DNA of 64,000 nt, from assembly GCF_042677945.1 (NCBI RefSeq), contig NZ_JBHUDN010000019.1, one strand, 5' to 3'. This DNA is from Haloplanus litoreus (GTDB taxonomy: Archaea; Halobacteriota; Halobacteria; Halobacteriales; Haloferacaceae). This document shows positions 51,307 to 61,014 of the stretch, in pieces. The position numbers and the translations under genes are program-made. The notes under the pieces were generated by a model, which was not told the origin of the DNA, made no database searches, and saw nothing but the letters and a program-made list of their open reading frames with translations. Position 1 is the stretch's first letter. Each line of letters begins with the position of its first letter.

Positions 51307-53549
51307 TCCCCGTCCTCGGCGGCGGGTGACGGCCGGTCCACGTCGTCCGGCGTCGACGCGGGCCTCACGAGCAGGTCACCGGGACTGGCCGGGTGGTCGG
51401 TGTCGAGACCCCGGTCGTCGTCGCGGCCGTGGGCCCGGCGGGCGGCGTCCATCAAGATGGACTGTGTCGCCCACTCGGGGTCGTCGCCCGGCGTCCGCTG
51501 GTCGTAGCTCCCGTCGGCGTTCATCGTCCAGCAGGTGCGGTTGTCGTTGCGCATCACTTCGAGGACGAACCGGAGTTGCTCGCGGACGTCGGGGTCGGTG
51601 ACGGGCGCGACGGCCTCGACCCGGTGGTCGAGGTTGCGGGTCATCCAGTCGGCCGAGCCGAGATAGTACTCGGGAGCGCCGTCCGCCTCCGGGTCCGACG
51701 GCTCCGCGCCGTTTTCGAAGTAGTAGATCCGGGAGTGTTCGAGGAACCGGCCGACGACCGAGTAGACGTCGATCGTGTCGCTGAGACCCTCGATTCCCGG
51801 TCGGAGACGACAGATGTCACGGACGATCAGGTCGATGTCGACGCCGGCCATCGACGCGCGGTACAGTTCCGCGACGATGGCCGGATCCTCGAGTGCGTTC
51901 ATCTTCGCGACGATGCGAGCGGGACGACCGGCGCGGGCGTGGTCGGCCTCCCGGCGGATCAACCCGGTGAAGCGCTCGCGCATGGTTACCGGTGCGACGA
52001 GCAGTTTGCGGAACTCCTCGTCGAGGGAGGGCCCGGTGAAGAAGTTGAACACCGTCACCAGATCCTGTCCGATGTCGCGGTCGGCGGTCAACAGGCCGAG
52101 GTCGACGTAGCCCTTGGCCGTCTCCGAGTGGTAGTTGCCGGTGGCGACGTGGGAGTAGAGCGAGACGCCGTCCGCTTCCTCGCGGACGACCAGTGCGGTC
52201 TTGGTGTGAGTCTTCAGGCCGACGGTGCCGTAGGCGACGTGGATGCCGTTCTCCTCGAGTTTGCGCACCCACTGGAGGTTGTTCTGCTCGTCGAAGCGTG
52301 CCTTGAGTTCCACCATCACCGCGACCTGCTTGCCGTTGTCGGCGGCGTCGATCAGCCGCTGGATCACCTGCGAGTCGCTCGCGGTGCGGTAGATGGCGGC
52401 CTTGATCGCCAGGACGTCCGGGTCGTTGGCGGCGGCGTCGAGGAACCGCTGGACCGTCCCCTCGAAGGAGTGATAGGGGTGGTGCAGGAGGACGTCGTCG
52501 CGCGCGATCTCGTCGAAGACGTCGCTCCCCGTGGCGGTCACGTCGCTGGTCGGTCCCTCGGCGAACCGTGGGTGCGGGAGCGGCGACCACGACTCCCGTT
52601 TCAGGTCGGGACGGTCGAGGTCGGTGAGCGTCATGAAGTCGCGGTAGTCGAGGGGACCGGCCCGGTGGAACACCTCCTCCGGGGAGAGGTCGTGTTGCTC
52701 GCGCAGGAGGTCGACCATCGCCGGCGGCGCGTCCGCACTGATCTCCAGACGCACCGCGGTGGCGAACCGCCGCTGTTCGATCACCTCCTCGATGGCCTCG
52801 ATCAGGTCCTCGGCGACCTCCTGGTTGTTCCTGACCTCGGCGTTGCGCGTGATCCGGAACAGGGCGGTGTCGACGACGTCGACGTTCGGCATCAGGATGT
52901 CGAGATGTGCCCGAAGGAGGTCCTCCAACAGCACGTACCGCGACCCCTCCGCGACGGGGACGAGTCGCGGCCGGTTCTGCGGAACCTTCACGCGGGTGAA
53001 GATGGGGTCTTCCGACGATTCGTGGCGGACGTAGGCGCCGATGGAGAGGCTCAGGTTGGAGATGAAGGGGAAAGGGTGAGCGGGGTCGAACGCCAGCGGG
53101 GTCAGCGTCGGCAGTACGGACTCCTCGAAGTACGCCCGCATCCGGTCGCGTTCGGCCGCGGTGAGGTCGTCGTGATCGACGATTTCGATGCCGGCCTCGG
53201 CGAGAGCCGGGCGAACCACCTCGCGGTAGCAGTCGGTCTGTCGGTCGAACATGGGCCGAACCGTCCGGAGGATCTCGGCCCACTGCTCTCGCGGGGTCCG
53301 TCCGTCGACCGTCGGCTCGGTCACCCCGGCGTCGATCTGCTGTTTCAGCCCCCCCACGCGCTTCATGAAGAACTCGTCGAGGTTCTTGGTGAAGAGGCCG
53401 AGAAAGCGCGCCCGCTCCAGGAGCGGCGTCCGGTCGTCGAGGGCCTCGTGAAGGACACGCGTCTGGAATTCGAGGTGGCTCAACTCCCGATTCAGGTAAC
53501 ACTCGGCGTCGTCGAGGTCGGGGGCGTCGGTGTCGTCAGTTCCGGACAT
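51303..53549 (-). CDS. ppk1: Polyphosphate kinase
   Basis: A 748-residue Ppk1 that makes polyphosphate from ATP. The N-terminal domain has YLNRELSHLEFQTRVL, and the phosphorylated His sits in GLKTHTKTALVV. The second catalytic His is in LEHSRIYYFENG, and IKAAIYRTASDSQVI belongs to the ATP-binding region. Length is normal. Its 3' end overlaps the helicase gene by four bases. An acidic tail of about 40 residues is a halophilic addition. Confidence 0.95.
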   Translation of the reverse strand: MSGTDDTDAPDLDDAECYLNRELSHLEFQTRVLHEALDDRTPLLERARFLGLFTKNLDEFFMKRVGGLKQQIDAGVTEPTVDGRTPREQWAEILRTVRPMFDRQTDCYREVVRPALAEAGIEIVDHDDLTAAERDRMRAYFEESVLPTLTPLAFDPAHPFPFISNLSLSIGAYVRHESSEDPIFTRVKVPQNRPRLVPVAEGSRYVLLEDLLRAHLDILMPNVDVVDTALFRITRNAEVRNNQEVAEDLIEAIEEVIEQRRFATAVRLEISADAPPAMVDLLREQHDLSPEEVFHRAGPLDYRDFMTLTDLDRPDLKRESWSPLPHPRFAEGPTSDVTATGSDVFDEIARDDVLLHHPYHSFEGTVQRFLDAAANDPDVLAIKAAIYRTASDSQVIQRLIDAADNGKQVAVMVELKARFDEQNNLQWVRKLEENGIHVAYGTVGLKTHTKTALVVREEADGVSLYSHVATGNYHSETAKGYVDLGLLTADRDIGQDLVTVFNFFTGPSLDEEFRKLLVAPVTMRERFTGLIRREADHARAGRPARIVAKMNALEDPAIVAELYRASMAGVDIDLIVRDICRLRPGIEGLSDTIDVYSVVGRFLEHSRIYYFENGAEPSDPEADGAPEYYLGSADWMTRNLDHRVEAVAPVTDPDVREQLRFVLEVMRNDNRTCWTMNADGSYDQRTPGDDPEWATQSILMDAARRAHGRDDDRGLDTDHPASPGDLLVRPASTPDDVDRPSPAAEDGD

Positions 53550-53684
53550 GGCTGGAGTCGGCGACGTCGCCGCCGTCGGCGAACGAGTCGACAGGACGGA
53601 GACGACTGCCACACAAAGCGGTTGGTATGTTCCCTACGTCGGACTACCGAGAAATATATATCGTCGGTTCGGAGCGACAGGTAT

Positions 53685-53700
53685 TTTAGGTGAGCCTAAA
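53685..53700. promoter_or_regulatory. Iron-box-like palindrome upstream of the RGP-type gene
   Basis: TTTAGG-TGAG-CCTAAA, a perfect 6-bp inverted repeat with a 4-bp spacer. The TATA box AATATATAT lies at 53653-53661, so the palindrome covers the start of transcription. It matches DtxR/IdeR/SirR-type iron boxes in style and recurs at 54984 before the ferric transporter. Confidence 0.65.
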
Positions 53701-53713
53701 GAAAGAGTGAGCA

Positions 53714-54868
53714 ATGAACGAGGACATCTGCGTCGTCGTGCCGACGATCAGGGAGTACGAGTGTGTGCGGTCCTACGTCACGAACGCGGATCGACACGGG
53801 TTCGACACGGACAGACTGGAGTTCGTGCTGGTGACGGAGGACCACTGCCCGACCGAGGAGATGGACGCGATGCTCGACGACCTGGGCGTCGCGGGCGAGG
53901 TGTTCGACGGGAGTCGACGCGAGGCGTGGCTGGCCGACCGGGGCGTCGGCGACTACGCACACCTGATCCCGGCCCGGAGCCACGCCCAGACGAGTTTCGG
54001 CCTGCTGTACCTCTGGGCGCACGACCATCCCTACGGCGTCTTCATCGACGACGACACCCGACCGCACGACGACGTCGACTTCTTCGGGACGCACCTCCGG
54101 AACCTGCACGCCGACCGGACGGTCGAGTCGGTGCGCTCGGACGAGAACTGGGTCAACGTCCTGTATCACGCGGCCGACGACCACGGCCTCTACCCCCGGG
54201 GCTACCCCTACGCCGCGATGGACGAGACGGTGGAGACGGGGACGGCCCACGTCGACGACGTAATCGCCTCGCAGGGTCTGTGGACGAACGTGCCCGACCT
54301 GGACGCGGTGCGCATCCTGATGGACGGCGACCTGCAGGGACAGGCCGAGACGCGCCTGACCGCCGACGACTTCGGCCCCGACTTCGTCGTCGAACCCGGC
54401 CAGTACCTCACCGTCTGTTCGATGAACCTCGCGTTCCGTCGCGAGGTGATTCCGGCGTTCTATCAGTTGCCGATGGACGACAACGAGTGGGCCGTCGGCC
54501 GGTTCGACGACATCTGGAGCGGCGTGTTCCTCAAGCGCGCGGCGGACTTACTGGGGAAGGAGCTACTGACGGGCGACCCGCTCTGCCGGCACGACAAGGC
54601 GCCGCGCTCCACGTTCGACGACCTGCACAACGAGGTGGCGGGACTGGAACTCAACGAGCACCTGTGGGAACTGGTCGACGACGCCGAACCGGACGGCGAA
54701 GTCACCTACGCCAGCGCCTTCGCCGCGATGGCCGACGCGCTGATCGACGCGGAGGCCGACTACCGCAACGGCGAGTTCCTCGCGCACGTCGGGGAACATA
54801 TGCACGACTGGCTCGACTGTCTCGACGAACTCCGACCGGTCGAACGCGCAGTACCGGCCGACGACTGA
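53714..54868 (+). CDS. Reversibly glycosylated polypeptide / alpha-1,4-glucan-protein synthase-like protein
   Basis: A 384-residue protein of the RGP (GT75-like) family: MNEDICVVVPTIREYECVRSY at the N-terminus split here over residues 1-21, the DDD motif in GVFIDDDTRPHDDVDFF (near 110), and TVCSMNLAFRREVIPAFYQLPM. Plant relatives are UDP-arabinopyranose mutases; archaeal members are untested. It may make or move an activated sugar. An iron-box palindrome at its promoter suggests expression under iron limitation. Confidence 0.82.
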   Translation: MNEDICVVVPTIREYECVRSYVTNADRHGFDTDRLEFVLVTEDHCPTEEMDAMLDDLGVAGEVFDGSRREAWLADRGVGDYAHLIPARSHAQTSFGLLYLWAHDHPYGVFIDDDTRPHDDVDFFGTHLRNLHADRTVESVRSDENWVNVLYHAADDHGLYPRGYPYAAMDETVETGTAHVDDVIASQGLWTNVPDLDAVRILMDGDLQGQAETRLTADDFGPDFVVEPGQYLTVCSMNLAFRREVIPAFYQLPMDDNEWAVGRFDDIWSGVFLKRAADLLGKELLTGDPLCRHDKAPRSTFDDLHNEVAGLELNEHLWELVDDAEPDGEVTYASAFAAMADALIDAEADYRNGEFLAHVGEHMHDWLDCLDELRPVERAVPADD

Positions 54869-54983
54869 CGGGCTGTGAACCGAGAAATCGCCGGAACCTC
54901 ACGGCGAACTACCGGGACCGACAGCGGTCAGTTTGGCCGGGCCGAGAGCGTCCCCGACTTCGTGAACCGGCAAGTATAAGTGT

Positions 54984-54999
54984 TTTAGGGCGGCCTAAA
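54984..54999. promoter_or_regulatory. Iron-box-like palindrome upstream of the ferric ABC operon
   Basis: TTTAGG-GCGG-CCTAAA, same arms and spacing as the copy at 53685. It lies between the TATA-like AGTATAAG (54973-54980) and the ATG at 55007, so a bound repressor would block initiation. The genes behind it encode a ferric transporter, supporting an iron-dependent repressor site. Confidence 0.75.
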
Positions 55000-55006
55000 T
55001 CAACGT

Positions 55007-56182
55007 ATGCAGGACAGTCGCAGCTCCCGCCGTCGGCTCTTGCGGATCGGAGGCGCCGCGGGCCTGGCATCGATTGCAGGATGCAGCGGGATTCTCGGCG
55101 GATCGTCCGGCGGATCGTCAGACGGCTCCGACGGAAGTGGAGGCGGAGGCGGAACGGACGTCGTCGGACAGATCGGCTCCGGTCGTTCGCCGTTCGGCGA
55201 GCGCGACATCTCCGGCGGCGTCTCGATGGCGGAGATGCCCTCCATGAGCGGCGAGTTGACCCTCTACTCCGGGCGGGGTGAACCCCTCGTCGGTCGTCTC
55301 GTCTCCTTCATCGAGGATCTCTACCCCGATCTGACGGTCCGGCCGCGGTACAACTCCGCGTCGGAACTGGTCAACCAGATCGAGACGGAAGGTGACGGCA
55401 GCCCCGCTGACGTGTTCTTCTCGGTCAACGCCGGGTCACTCGGCGCGCTCAAGGACCGGAATCGCACGGTCGAACTCCCGACCGACGTGCTCGATATGGT
55501 GCCCGATCAGTTCCACGACCCCGACGGGACGTGGATCGGCACCTCCGGACGCGCGCGAACGATCCCCTTCAACACGAACGCACTCTCCGACTCCGAGATC
55601 CCAGACGACATCTTCGCGTTCCCCGAGACGGAGGCGTTCCGCGACGACATCGGATGTGCCCCGAGTTACAGTTCGTTCCAGGCGTTCGTCACGGCGATGC
55701 GCGCCCTCAACGGCGAGGAGCGCACCCGGCAGTGGCTCAACGGAATGCTCGACCTCGGCCTCCAACACTCCTACGCCGACGAGTTCCTCGTCAGTCAGGC
55801 CGTCGCGGACGGCGAGATCAGCGCCGGCTTCGCGAACCACTACTACATCCAGCGGGTGCTCGCCGGCCGACCCGACGCACCCATCGCCACGGCCTTCACC
55901 GAGGGCGACGCCGGCGCCATCTTCAACGTCGCCGGCGCCGCCGTCCTCGACACGGCCGAGAACCCCGATCTGGCGTCGACGTTCGTCAGCCACCTGCTGT
56001 CGGCGGAGGCCCAGGACTACTTCGCGCGGGAGACCTTCGAGTATCCGCTGGTGCCCGGCGTCGATCCCATCGGGCGCCTGCCCAGTATCGACGAATTGAA
56101 CCCCCCTGAGGGATTAGACCTCACCCAACTGTCCGACTTGGAGGGGACGGTCGGTCTCCTCCGCGACGTCGGCATGCTCTGA
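55007..56182 (+). CDS. Ferric-iron ABC transporter substrate-binding lipoprotein
   Basis: A 391-residue binding protein. A Tat signal (SSRRRLLRIGG) leads to a lipobox IAGC, so it is exported folded and anchored by lipid. A Gly/Ser linker follows. The mature part is of the FbpA type: GELTLYSGRGEPLVGRLV, PADVFFSVNAGSLGALKD, and FANHYYIQRVL with the paired Tyr residues that bind ferric iron in FbpA. Nearly leaderless from the iron-box promoter. Confidence 0.93.
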   Translation: MQDSRSSRRRLLRIGGAAGLASIAGCSGILGGSSGGSSDGSDGSGGGGGTDVVGQIGSGRSPFGERDISGGVSMAEMPSMSGELTLYSGRGEPLVGRLVSFIEDLYPDLTVRPRYNSASELVNQIETEGDGSPADVFFSVNAGSLGALKDRNRTVELPTDVLDMVPDQFHDPDGTWIGTSGRARTIPFNTNALSDSEIPDDIFAFPETEAFRDDIGCAPSYSSFQAFVTAMRALNGEERTRQWLNGMLDLGLQHSYADEFLVSQAVADGEISAGFANHYYIQRVLAGRPDAPIATAFTEGDAGAIFNVAGAAVLDTAENPDLASTFVSHLLSAEAQDYFARETFEYPLVPGVDPIGRLPSIDELNPPEGLDLTQLSDLEGTVGLLRDVGML

Positions 56183-56190
56183 CACCACCC

Positions 56191-57792
56191 ATGGCCACCG
56201 ACCAGCACACCGTCGACGACGGAAGCGAGGACCTGCCGCTACCGACGACGATAGCGAGCGGCGCCGTCGCCGCGGCGGTCCTCCTCCCGCTGGTGTGGCT
56301 GGTCAAAACCGCCCTCGAAGTCGGCCTCGCGGAAGCCATCGCCATCTCCACCAGTCCCTCGACAGTGCAGGTGTTTCTCAACAGCGCCGCCCTCGTCGTC
56401 ACCGTCACGGTCGCGTCCGTCCTCATCGGGGTGCCCCTCGCGTACCTGACGGTGCGGACCGACCTGCCCTTCCGCCGAGGGTTCACCGTCGCCGTCTCCC
56501 TGCCACTCGTCATTCCGAGCTACGTCGGCGCCTTCGCCTTCGTCTCGGCGTTCGGCCCGCAAGGGGCCTTCCAGCGGCTCCTCGCCCCCCTCGGCGTCGA
56601 GCGCCTCCCCGAAATCTACGGCTTCCCCGGCGCCGCCCTCGTCGTCACCCTCTACACCTACCCCTACGTGTTCATCACGACCCGTGCGGCGCTGAAGTCG
56701 CTGGACACGACGCTGATCGACGCGGCGCGGACGCTCGAACACTCGCGGTGGGAGGCCTTCCGCCGGGTGACGCTCCCGCAGATCCAACCGGCCGTCGCTG
56801 CGGGCGCGCTCCTGGTGGCCCTTTACACCCTTTCGGACTTCGGGACGCCGGCGATCATGCAGTTCGACGCCTTCACGCGCGTCATCTTCGTCGAGTTCAC
56901 GAGTTTCGGCCGCGACGTCGCCTCGCTGCTCTCCCTGCAACTCGTCGCGGTGACGCTGCTGATCCTCGGCCTGGAGTCGCACGTCCGCGGCAACGAACCA
57001 CTGTACGCCGGGCGGCAGGGTGGCCGAACCAGCGGGACCGTTCCCCTGGGGCGCTGGAAGTACGTCGCCGCCGCGGGCTGTGTCGCCATCGCCGGCCTCG
57101 CCCTGTTCGTGCCGGTCGGTATCCTCCTGACCTGGCTCGCCCAGGGTGGCGCCGACGTGGGGAACGCACTCGCCTTCCGGGCCGAGTACGCCATCAACTC
57201 TATCGGCGTCTCGGCGGGAGCGGCGCTCGTCGCCACCCTCGCGGGACTCCCCGTCGCCTACCTCGCGGCGGGATATCGCTCCCGGCTGTCGGAGGCATTC
57301 GAGCGGGCGACCTACGTCGGCTACGCCGTCCCCGGCGTGGTCCTCGGCCTCGCGCTCGTCTACCTCGGAACGTCCTACGCGCGACCCCTCTACCAGACCA
57401 TCTATCTGCTGGTGGCGGCCTACGTCATCCGCTTCCTGCCCCAGGCCGTTGGCTCGATGCGGGCCTCCTTCCTCCGGGTGAACCCGGCGCTCCCCGAGGC
57501 GGCACGGACGCTCGGCCGCTCCTCGTTCGGCGCCTTCCGCGCGGTGACGCTCCCGCTCATCGCCCCCGGCCTGTTCGGGGGCGCTGCGCTGGTCTTTCTC
57601 ACCACCATGAAGGAACTCCCGGCGACGCTCCTGCTCCGGCCGTCGGGCTTCAAGACGCTCGTCACCCACATCTGGACGGCGACCGAGGCTGGGTACTACG
57701 GCCACGCGGCGGTGCCCGCGCTCATTCTGCTCGTCGTCTCCGGACTCTCGATGCTGGTGATACTCTCACAGGAGGGATACGATGTCAAATAG
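56191..57792 (+). CDS. Ferric-iron ABC transporter permease, fused two-unit type
   Basis: A 533-residue membrane protein with two six-helix permease units. Each carries an EAA-type loop for contact with the ATPase: EHSRWEAFRRVTLPQIQPA and RSSFGAFRAVTLPLIAPG. This is the FbpB organisation. It follows the binding protein by eight bases and overlaps the ATPase gene by 11 bases. Confidence 0.93.
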   Translation: MATDQHTVDDGSEDLPLPTTIASGAVAAAVLLPLVWLVKTALEVGLAEAIAISTSPSTVQVFLNSAALVVTVTVASVLIGVPLAYLTVRTDLPFRRGFTVAVSLPLVIPSYVGAFAFVSAFGPQGAFQRLLAPLGVERLPEIYGFPGAALVVTLYTYPYVFITTRAALKSLDTTLIDAARTLEHSRWEAFRRVTLPQIQPAVAAGALLVALYTLSDFGTPAIMQFDAFTRVIFVEFTSFGRDVASLLSLQLVAVTLLILGLESHVRGNEPLYAGRQGGRTSGTVPLGRWKYVAAAGCVAIAGLALFVPVGILLTWLAQGGADVGNALAFRAEYAINSIGVSAGAALVATLAGLPVAYLAAGYRSRLSEAFERATYVGYAVPGVVLGLALVYLGTSYARPLYQTIYLLVAAYVIRFLPQAVGSMRASFLRVNPALPEAARTLGRSSFGAFRAVTLPLIAPGLFGGAALVFLTTMKELPATLLLRPSGFKTLVTHIWTATEAGYYGHAAVPALILLVVSGLSMLVILSQEGYDVK

Positions 57793-58933
57793 AACGATGC
57801 ACGCGACTCACGAGGCAGCGACCGACCGGCCGACCACCGCGGGCGAGGACGCCCCCGTCCTCGAACTCGACGGGGTCGAGAAACACTTCGGCACCGAGAA
57901 GGTCATCGAGGGCCTCTCGCTGTCGGTCCACGAGGGAGAGATCCTCACGCTCCTCGGTCCCTCGGGGTGTGGCAAGACGACCACCCTGCGGCTCATCGCC
58001 GGCCTCGAACGACCGGACCGCGGCCGCGTCGCGCTCAACGACGCGACGGTGTCCGGGCCGGACGACTTCGTCGTCCCCGAGGACCGCGGCGTCGGCGTCG
58101 TGTTCCAGGAGTTCGCGCTCTTTCCCCACCTGACGGCCGCCGAGAACGTCGGCTTCGGCCTGGAAGACTGGGACGACGACGCCCGCGAGGCGCGGGTCGA
58201 CGAACTCCTCGACCTCGTGGGACTCGAGGCGCAGGGTGACTCCTATCCGGACGAACTCTCCGGCGGCCAGCAACAGCGCGTGGCACTCGCCCGCTCGCTC
58301 GCGCCCGAACCCGCCGTCCTCCTCCTCGACGAACCGTTCTCGAACCTCGACGTCGACCTGCGTGTGCAGATGCGCGAGGAGGTCCGACGAATCCTCAAGG
58401 AGACGGGCGTGACCGCCATCTCCGTCACTCACGACCAGGAGGAGGCGATGTCCATCTCCGACCGCGTCGCCGTCATGAACGACGGCCGGATCGAGCAGGT
58501 CGGCGACCCCGAGCAGGTGTTCCAGCAGCCCGAATCCCGCTTCGTCGCCGGCTTCCTCGGCCACGCGAGCTTCCTCCCCGGCTACGTCCACGGGGACGAG
58601 GTGACGACCGGACTGGGCCCCGTCCCGCGCGGACAGATCAACGGCCTGGCCGGCACGTACGACCGGACGCGGGTCGACGTGCTCGTCCGTCCGGACGACA
58701 TCCGGGCGGTCCCCGTCGACGGGGAGGCCGCCGACGGTCGGATCGTCGCGCGTCGCTACCTCGGTCCGACCATCCTCTACGAGGTCCGTCTGGACGACGA
58801 TACGACCGTCCAGTGTATGCACAACCACGACGAGTCCATCCCGCTCGACAGCGGCGTCCGGATCGAACTCGACGCCGACCACGAACTCGCGTGGTTCCCG
58901 AGCGACCAGCGCCCCGACGACGCGGCCGAATAG
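57782..58933 (+). CDS. Ferric-iron ABC transporter ATP-binding protein
   Basis: A 383-residue ATPase: Walker A GPSGCGKTT, Q-loop FQEFALFPHL, signature LSGGQQQRVALAR, Walker B LLLDEPFSNLD, and switch His in SVTHDQEEA. The C-terminal regulatory domain (about 265-370, DVLVRPDDIRAVP) is of the TOBE type, as in FbpC. It overlaps the next gene at TAGTG. Confidence 0.94.
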   Translation: MSNRTMHATHEAATDRPTTAGEDAPVLELDGVEKHFGTEKVIEGLSLSVHEGEILTLLGPSGCGKTTTLRLIAGLERPDRGRVALNDATVSGPDDFVVPEDRGVGVVFQEFALFPHLTAAENVGFGLEDWDDDAREARVDELLDLVGLEAQGDSYPDELSGGQQQRVALARSLAPEPAVLLLDEPFSNLDVDLRVQMREEVRRILKETGVTAISVTHDQEEAMSISDRVAVMNDGRIEQVGDPEQVFQQPESRFVAGFLGHASFLPGYVHGDEVTTGLGPVPRGQINGLAGTYDRTRVDVLVRPDDIRAVPVDGEAADGRIVARRYLGPTILYEVRLDDDTTVQCMHNHDESIPLDSGVRIELDADHELAWFPSDQRPDDAAE

Positions 58934-61014
58934 TGTCCGTCTCGCGGTCCCGACGCGAACGACTCCTCGCCGCCGCCCTCGTCGCCCTCGCGGGTCTCGT
59001 CGTCTACTGGCTTGCGGTCGACCTCTTTCCGTACCACTCCGTCAACGACGACGAAGGCGTCTACCTCGCACAGGCGGCCATGTTGCTGGAGGGGAAGCTC
59101 TTCCTCCACCCGGGCGCGCTCGGTGAACTGGTACGCCCCTGGTTTTTCGTCGCCGACACCGCGGGCGGCGACCCCCGGTACTACTCGAAGTACTCGCCCG
59201 TCGCCGCGGGCGTCTTCGCCCTCGGGAAACTCCTCGGGGACGCGAACCTCGTGCTCGGCCTCGTCGCCGCCGGCAACGCCGCGCTGGTGTACGCGCTCAC
59301 GACGGCGGCGTTCGACCGTCGGACGGGGGGGCTCTCGGTCGTCGCGCTCGTCGGGGCGCCCCTCTTTCTGTTCACCTCGGCCGTCTTCCTGCCCTACGCC
59401 CCGACGACGCTTCTGAACCTCGCCTTCGCCGTCGCCTACGTCCGAACGATGCGGCGGAATTCGCCGCGGTGGGGGCTGGTCGCCGGCGCCGCCACCGGCC
59501 TCGCCTTCTTCGCTCGCCCCTACACGGCCGTCTGCTTCGCGACGCCGTTTATCGCCCACGCGCTCGGGTCGCTGTGGTGGACGCGAGGGTCGGATCGGTT
59601 TCGGCCGACCGTCGTCCGCCTCCTCGCCGTCGCGGGTGTCGGGGCGGCGGGCGTCGGCCTCACCCTCGCGTACAACGCCGTCGTGACCGGCGACCCCCTC
59701 CTGTTCCCGTACAAGGCCTTCGGCCCGAACGATGGCCTGGGCTTCGGCCACCACGAACTGCTGGGGTACGACCGCACCTACACGCCGGTACTCGCCGCCG
59801 AGACGACCGTTCGCCTCCTCCGGACGCTGACGACGGAGTGGACCGTCGCCGGTCCCGCCGGCACCCTCCTCGCGTTGGTCGGCCTCGCGACCCTGCCGAC
59901 CGACCGCGACGCCCTGACCGACCCCGCGCTGTCTGCGCCCGCGCTCCGCGCCCTCGTCTTCGGACTCGTCCCCGTCGTCGTCCTCGGCAACGCCTACTTC
60001 TGGGGGACGCTCAACGGGCTAGAGAACGGCCTGATCGGACTACTCGGTCCCTACTACCACTTCGACCTCCTCCTGCCACTCTCCGCGTTCGCGGCCGCGG
60101 GAACGCTCGCCCTCGGGCGGCGACTCCGGGATGCGACCCGCGGACTCGACGACCGACAGCGGCGGGTCGTCCTCGCGCTGGCGCTCCTCGTGGGCGGGAG
60201 CGTCGCCGGCGTCGCGGGAGCCGACGCGGTCGGGGAGCCGTACGGGGAGAACCGCCTTCGCACCGAGAATCTCGCCGCGACGTACGAGCCCGTCACCGAG
60301 CAGTCGCTGGATCACGCCGTCGTCTTCGTCCCCGATCCCTACGGCGACTGGCTCCACCACCCCTTCCAGTACCTGCGCAACGACCCCGGGTTCGACGGCG
60401 ACGTGGTGTACGTCCTGAACGAGGGCGACGAGGAACGGTACCGGGCGCTGGACGCGACGGGCGACCGCCGCGCCTACCGCTTCACCTACCGGGGCGAGTG
60501 GGCCGGCGCGGAGCAGCCGGTGACGCCGACACTCACCCCGCTGTCGGTCGAACGCGGCGAGCGCGTGGCCGCGACGACGACCCTCGGCGTGCCGGCGCGG
60601 GCCACCCGGGCGCAGGCCAGCGTCGTCACGGAGGCCGAAACCGTCCGATACGATGTCGGCCGCGTCGACGGCCCGGTGACCGTGAACTGGACCGTCGGCG
60701 CCGACGGCGTGGCGGTGACGAACCACGACGACGGCGGGAGTGCGCGGCTGTCCGCGGGGGTCAGCGAGGTGACCCTGCTCGTCACGTTCGTCGACCCGCA
60801 GGGGACGACCGTCACCTACCGACAGACCGCGAGCGTCGAGCGGACCGGTGGGACCGTGCGGGTGATCTGGCCGCCCGAGACGCGCGTCTGTGCGCTCACG
60901 ACCGACTGCGGGCGCGAGGGACTCTACGTCGGACCGGACGGCGACTACATCTCGGGTGTGAGCGTCGAGACGGCGGCGACCGGGACGGCTACAGAAGCGT
61001 CAGCCGTGTCGTGA
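58933..61014 (+). CDS. Large polytopic membrane protein, GT39/ArnT-like
   Basis: A 693-residue protein from a GTG start that shares its G with the ATPase stop (TAGTG). About eleven helices fill residues 10-430, with a loop near 35 reading VNDDEGVYLAQAAMLLEG. The DDEGVY acidic pair sits where PMT/ArnT-type lipid-linked sugar transferases hold their catalytic Asp. The C-terminal about 230 residues are an extracellular beta-rich domain. Proposed role: transfer of a sugar to an envelope target; substrate unknown. It belongs to the iron operon by position. Confidence 0.72.
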   Translation: MSVSRSRRERLLAAALVALAGLVVYWLAVDLFPYHSVNDDEGVYLAQAAMLLEGKLFLHPGALGELVRPWFFVADTAGGDPRYYSKYSPVAAGVFALGKLLGDANLVLGLVAAGNAALVYALTTAAFDRRTGGLSVVALVGAPLFLFTSAVFLPYAPTTLLNLAFAVAYVRTMRRNSPRWGLVAGAATGLAFFARPYTAVCFATPFIAHALGSLWWTRGSDRFRPTVVRLLAVAGVGAAGVGLTLAYNAVVTGDPLLFPYKAFGPNDGLGFGHHELLGYDRTYTPVLAAETTVRLLRTLTTEWTVAGPAGTLLALVGLATLPTDRDALTDPALSAPALRALVFGLVPVVVLGNAYFWGTLNGLENGLIGLLGPYYHFDLLLPLSAFAAAGTLALGRRLRDATRGLDDRQRRVVLALALLVGGSVAGVAGADAVGEPYGENRLRTENLAATYEPVTEQSLDHAVVFVPDPYGDWLHHPFQYLRNDPGFDGDVVYVLNEGDEERYRALDATGDRRAYRFTYRGEWAGAEQPVTPTLTPLSVERGERVAATTTLGVPARATRAQASVVTEAETVRYDVGRVDGPVTVNWTVGADGVAVTNHDDGGSARLSAGVSEVTLLVTFVDPQGTTVTYRQTASVERTGGTVRVIWPPETRVCALTTDCGREGLYVGPDGDYISGVSVETAATGTATEASAVS

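Noticed and set aside
51393..53693. A 766-codon plus-strand frame opposite ppk1
   Set aside because: Acidic by chance as a mirror of the ppk1 codons; no recognisable domain, and ppk1 carries its catalytic His motifs.
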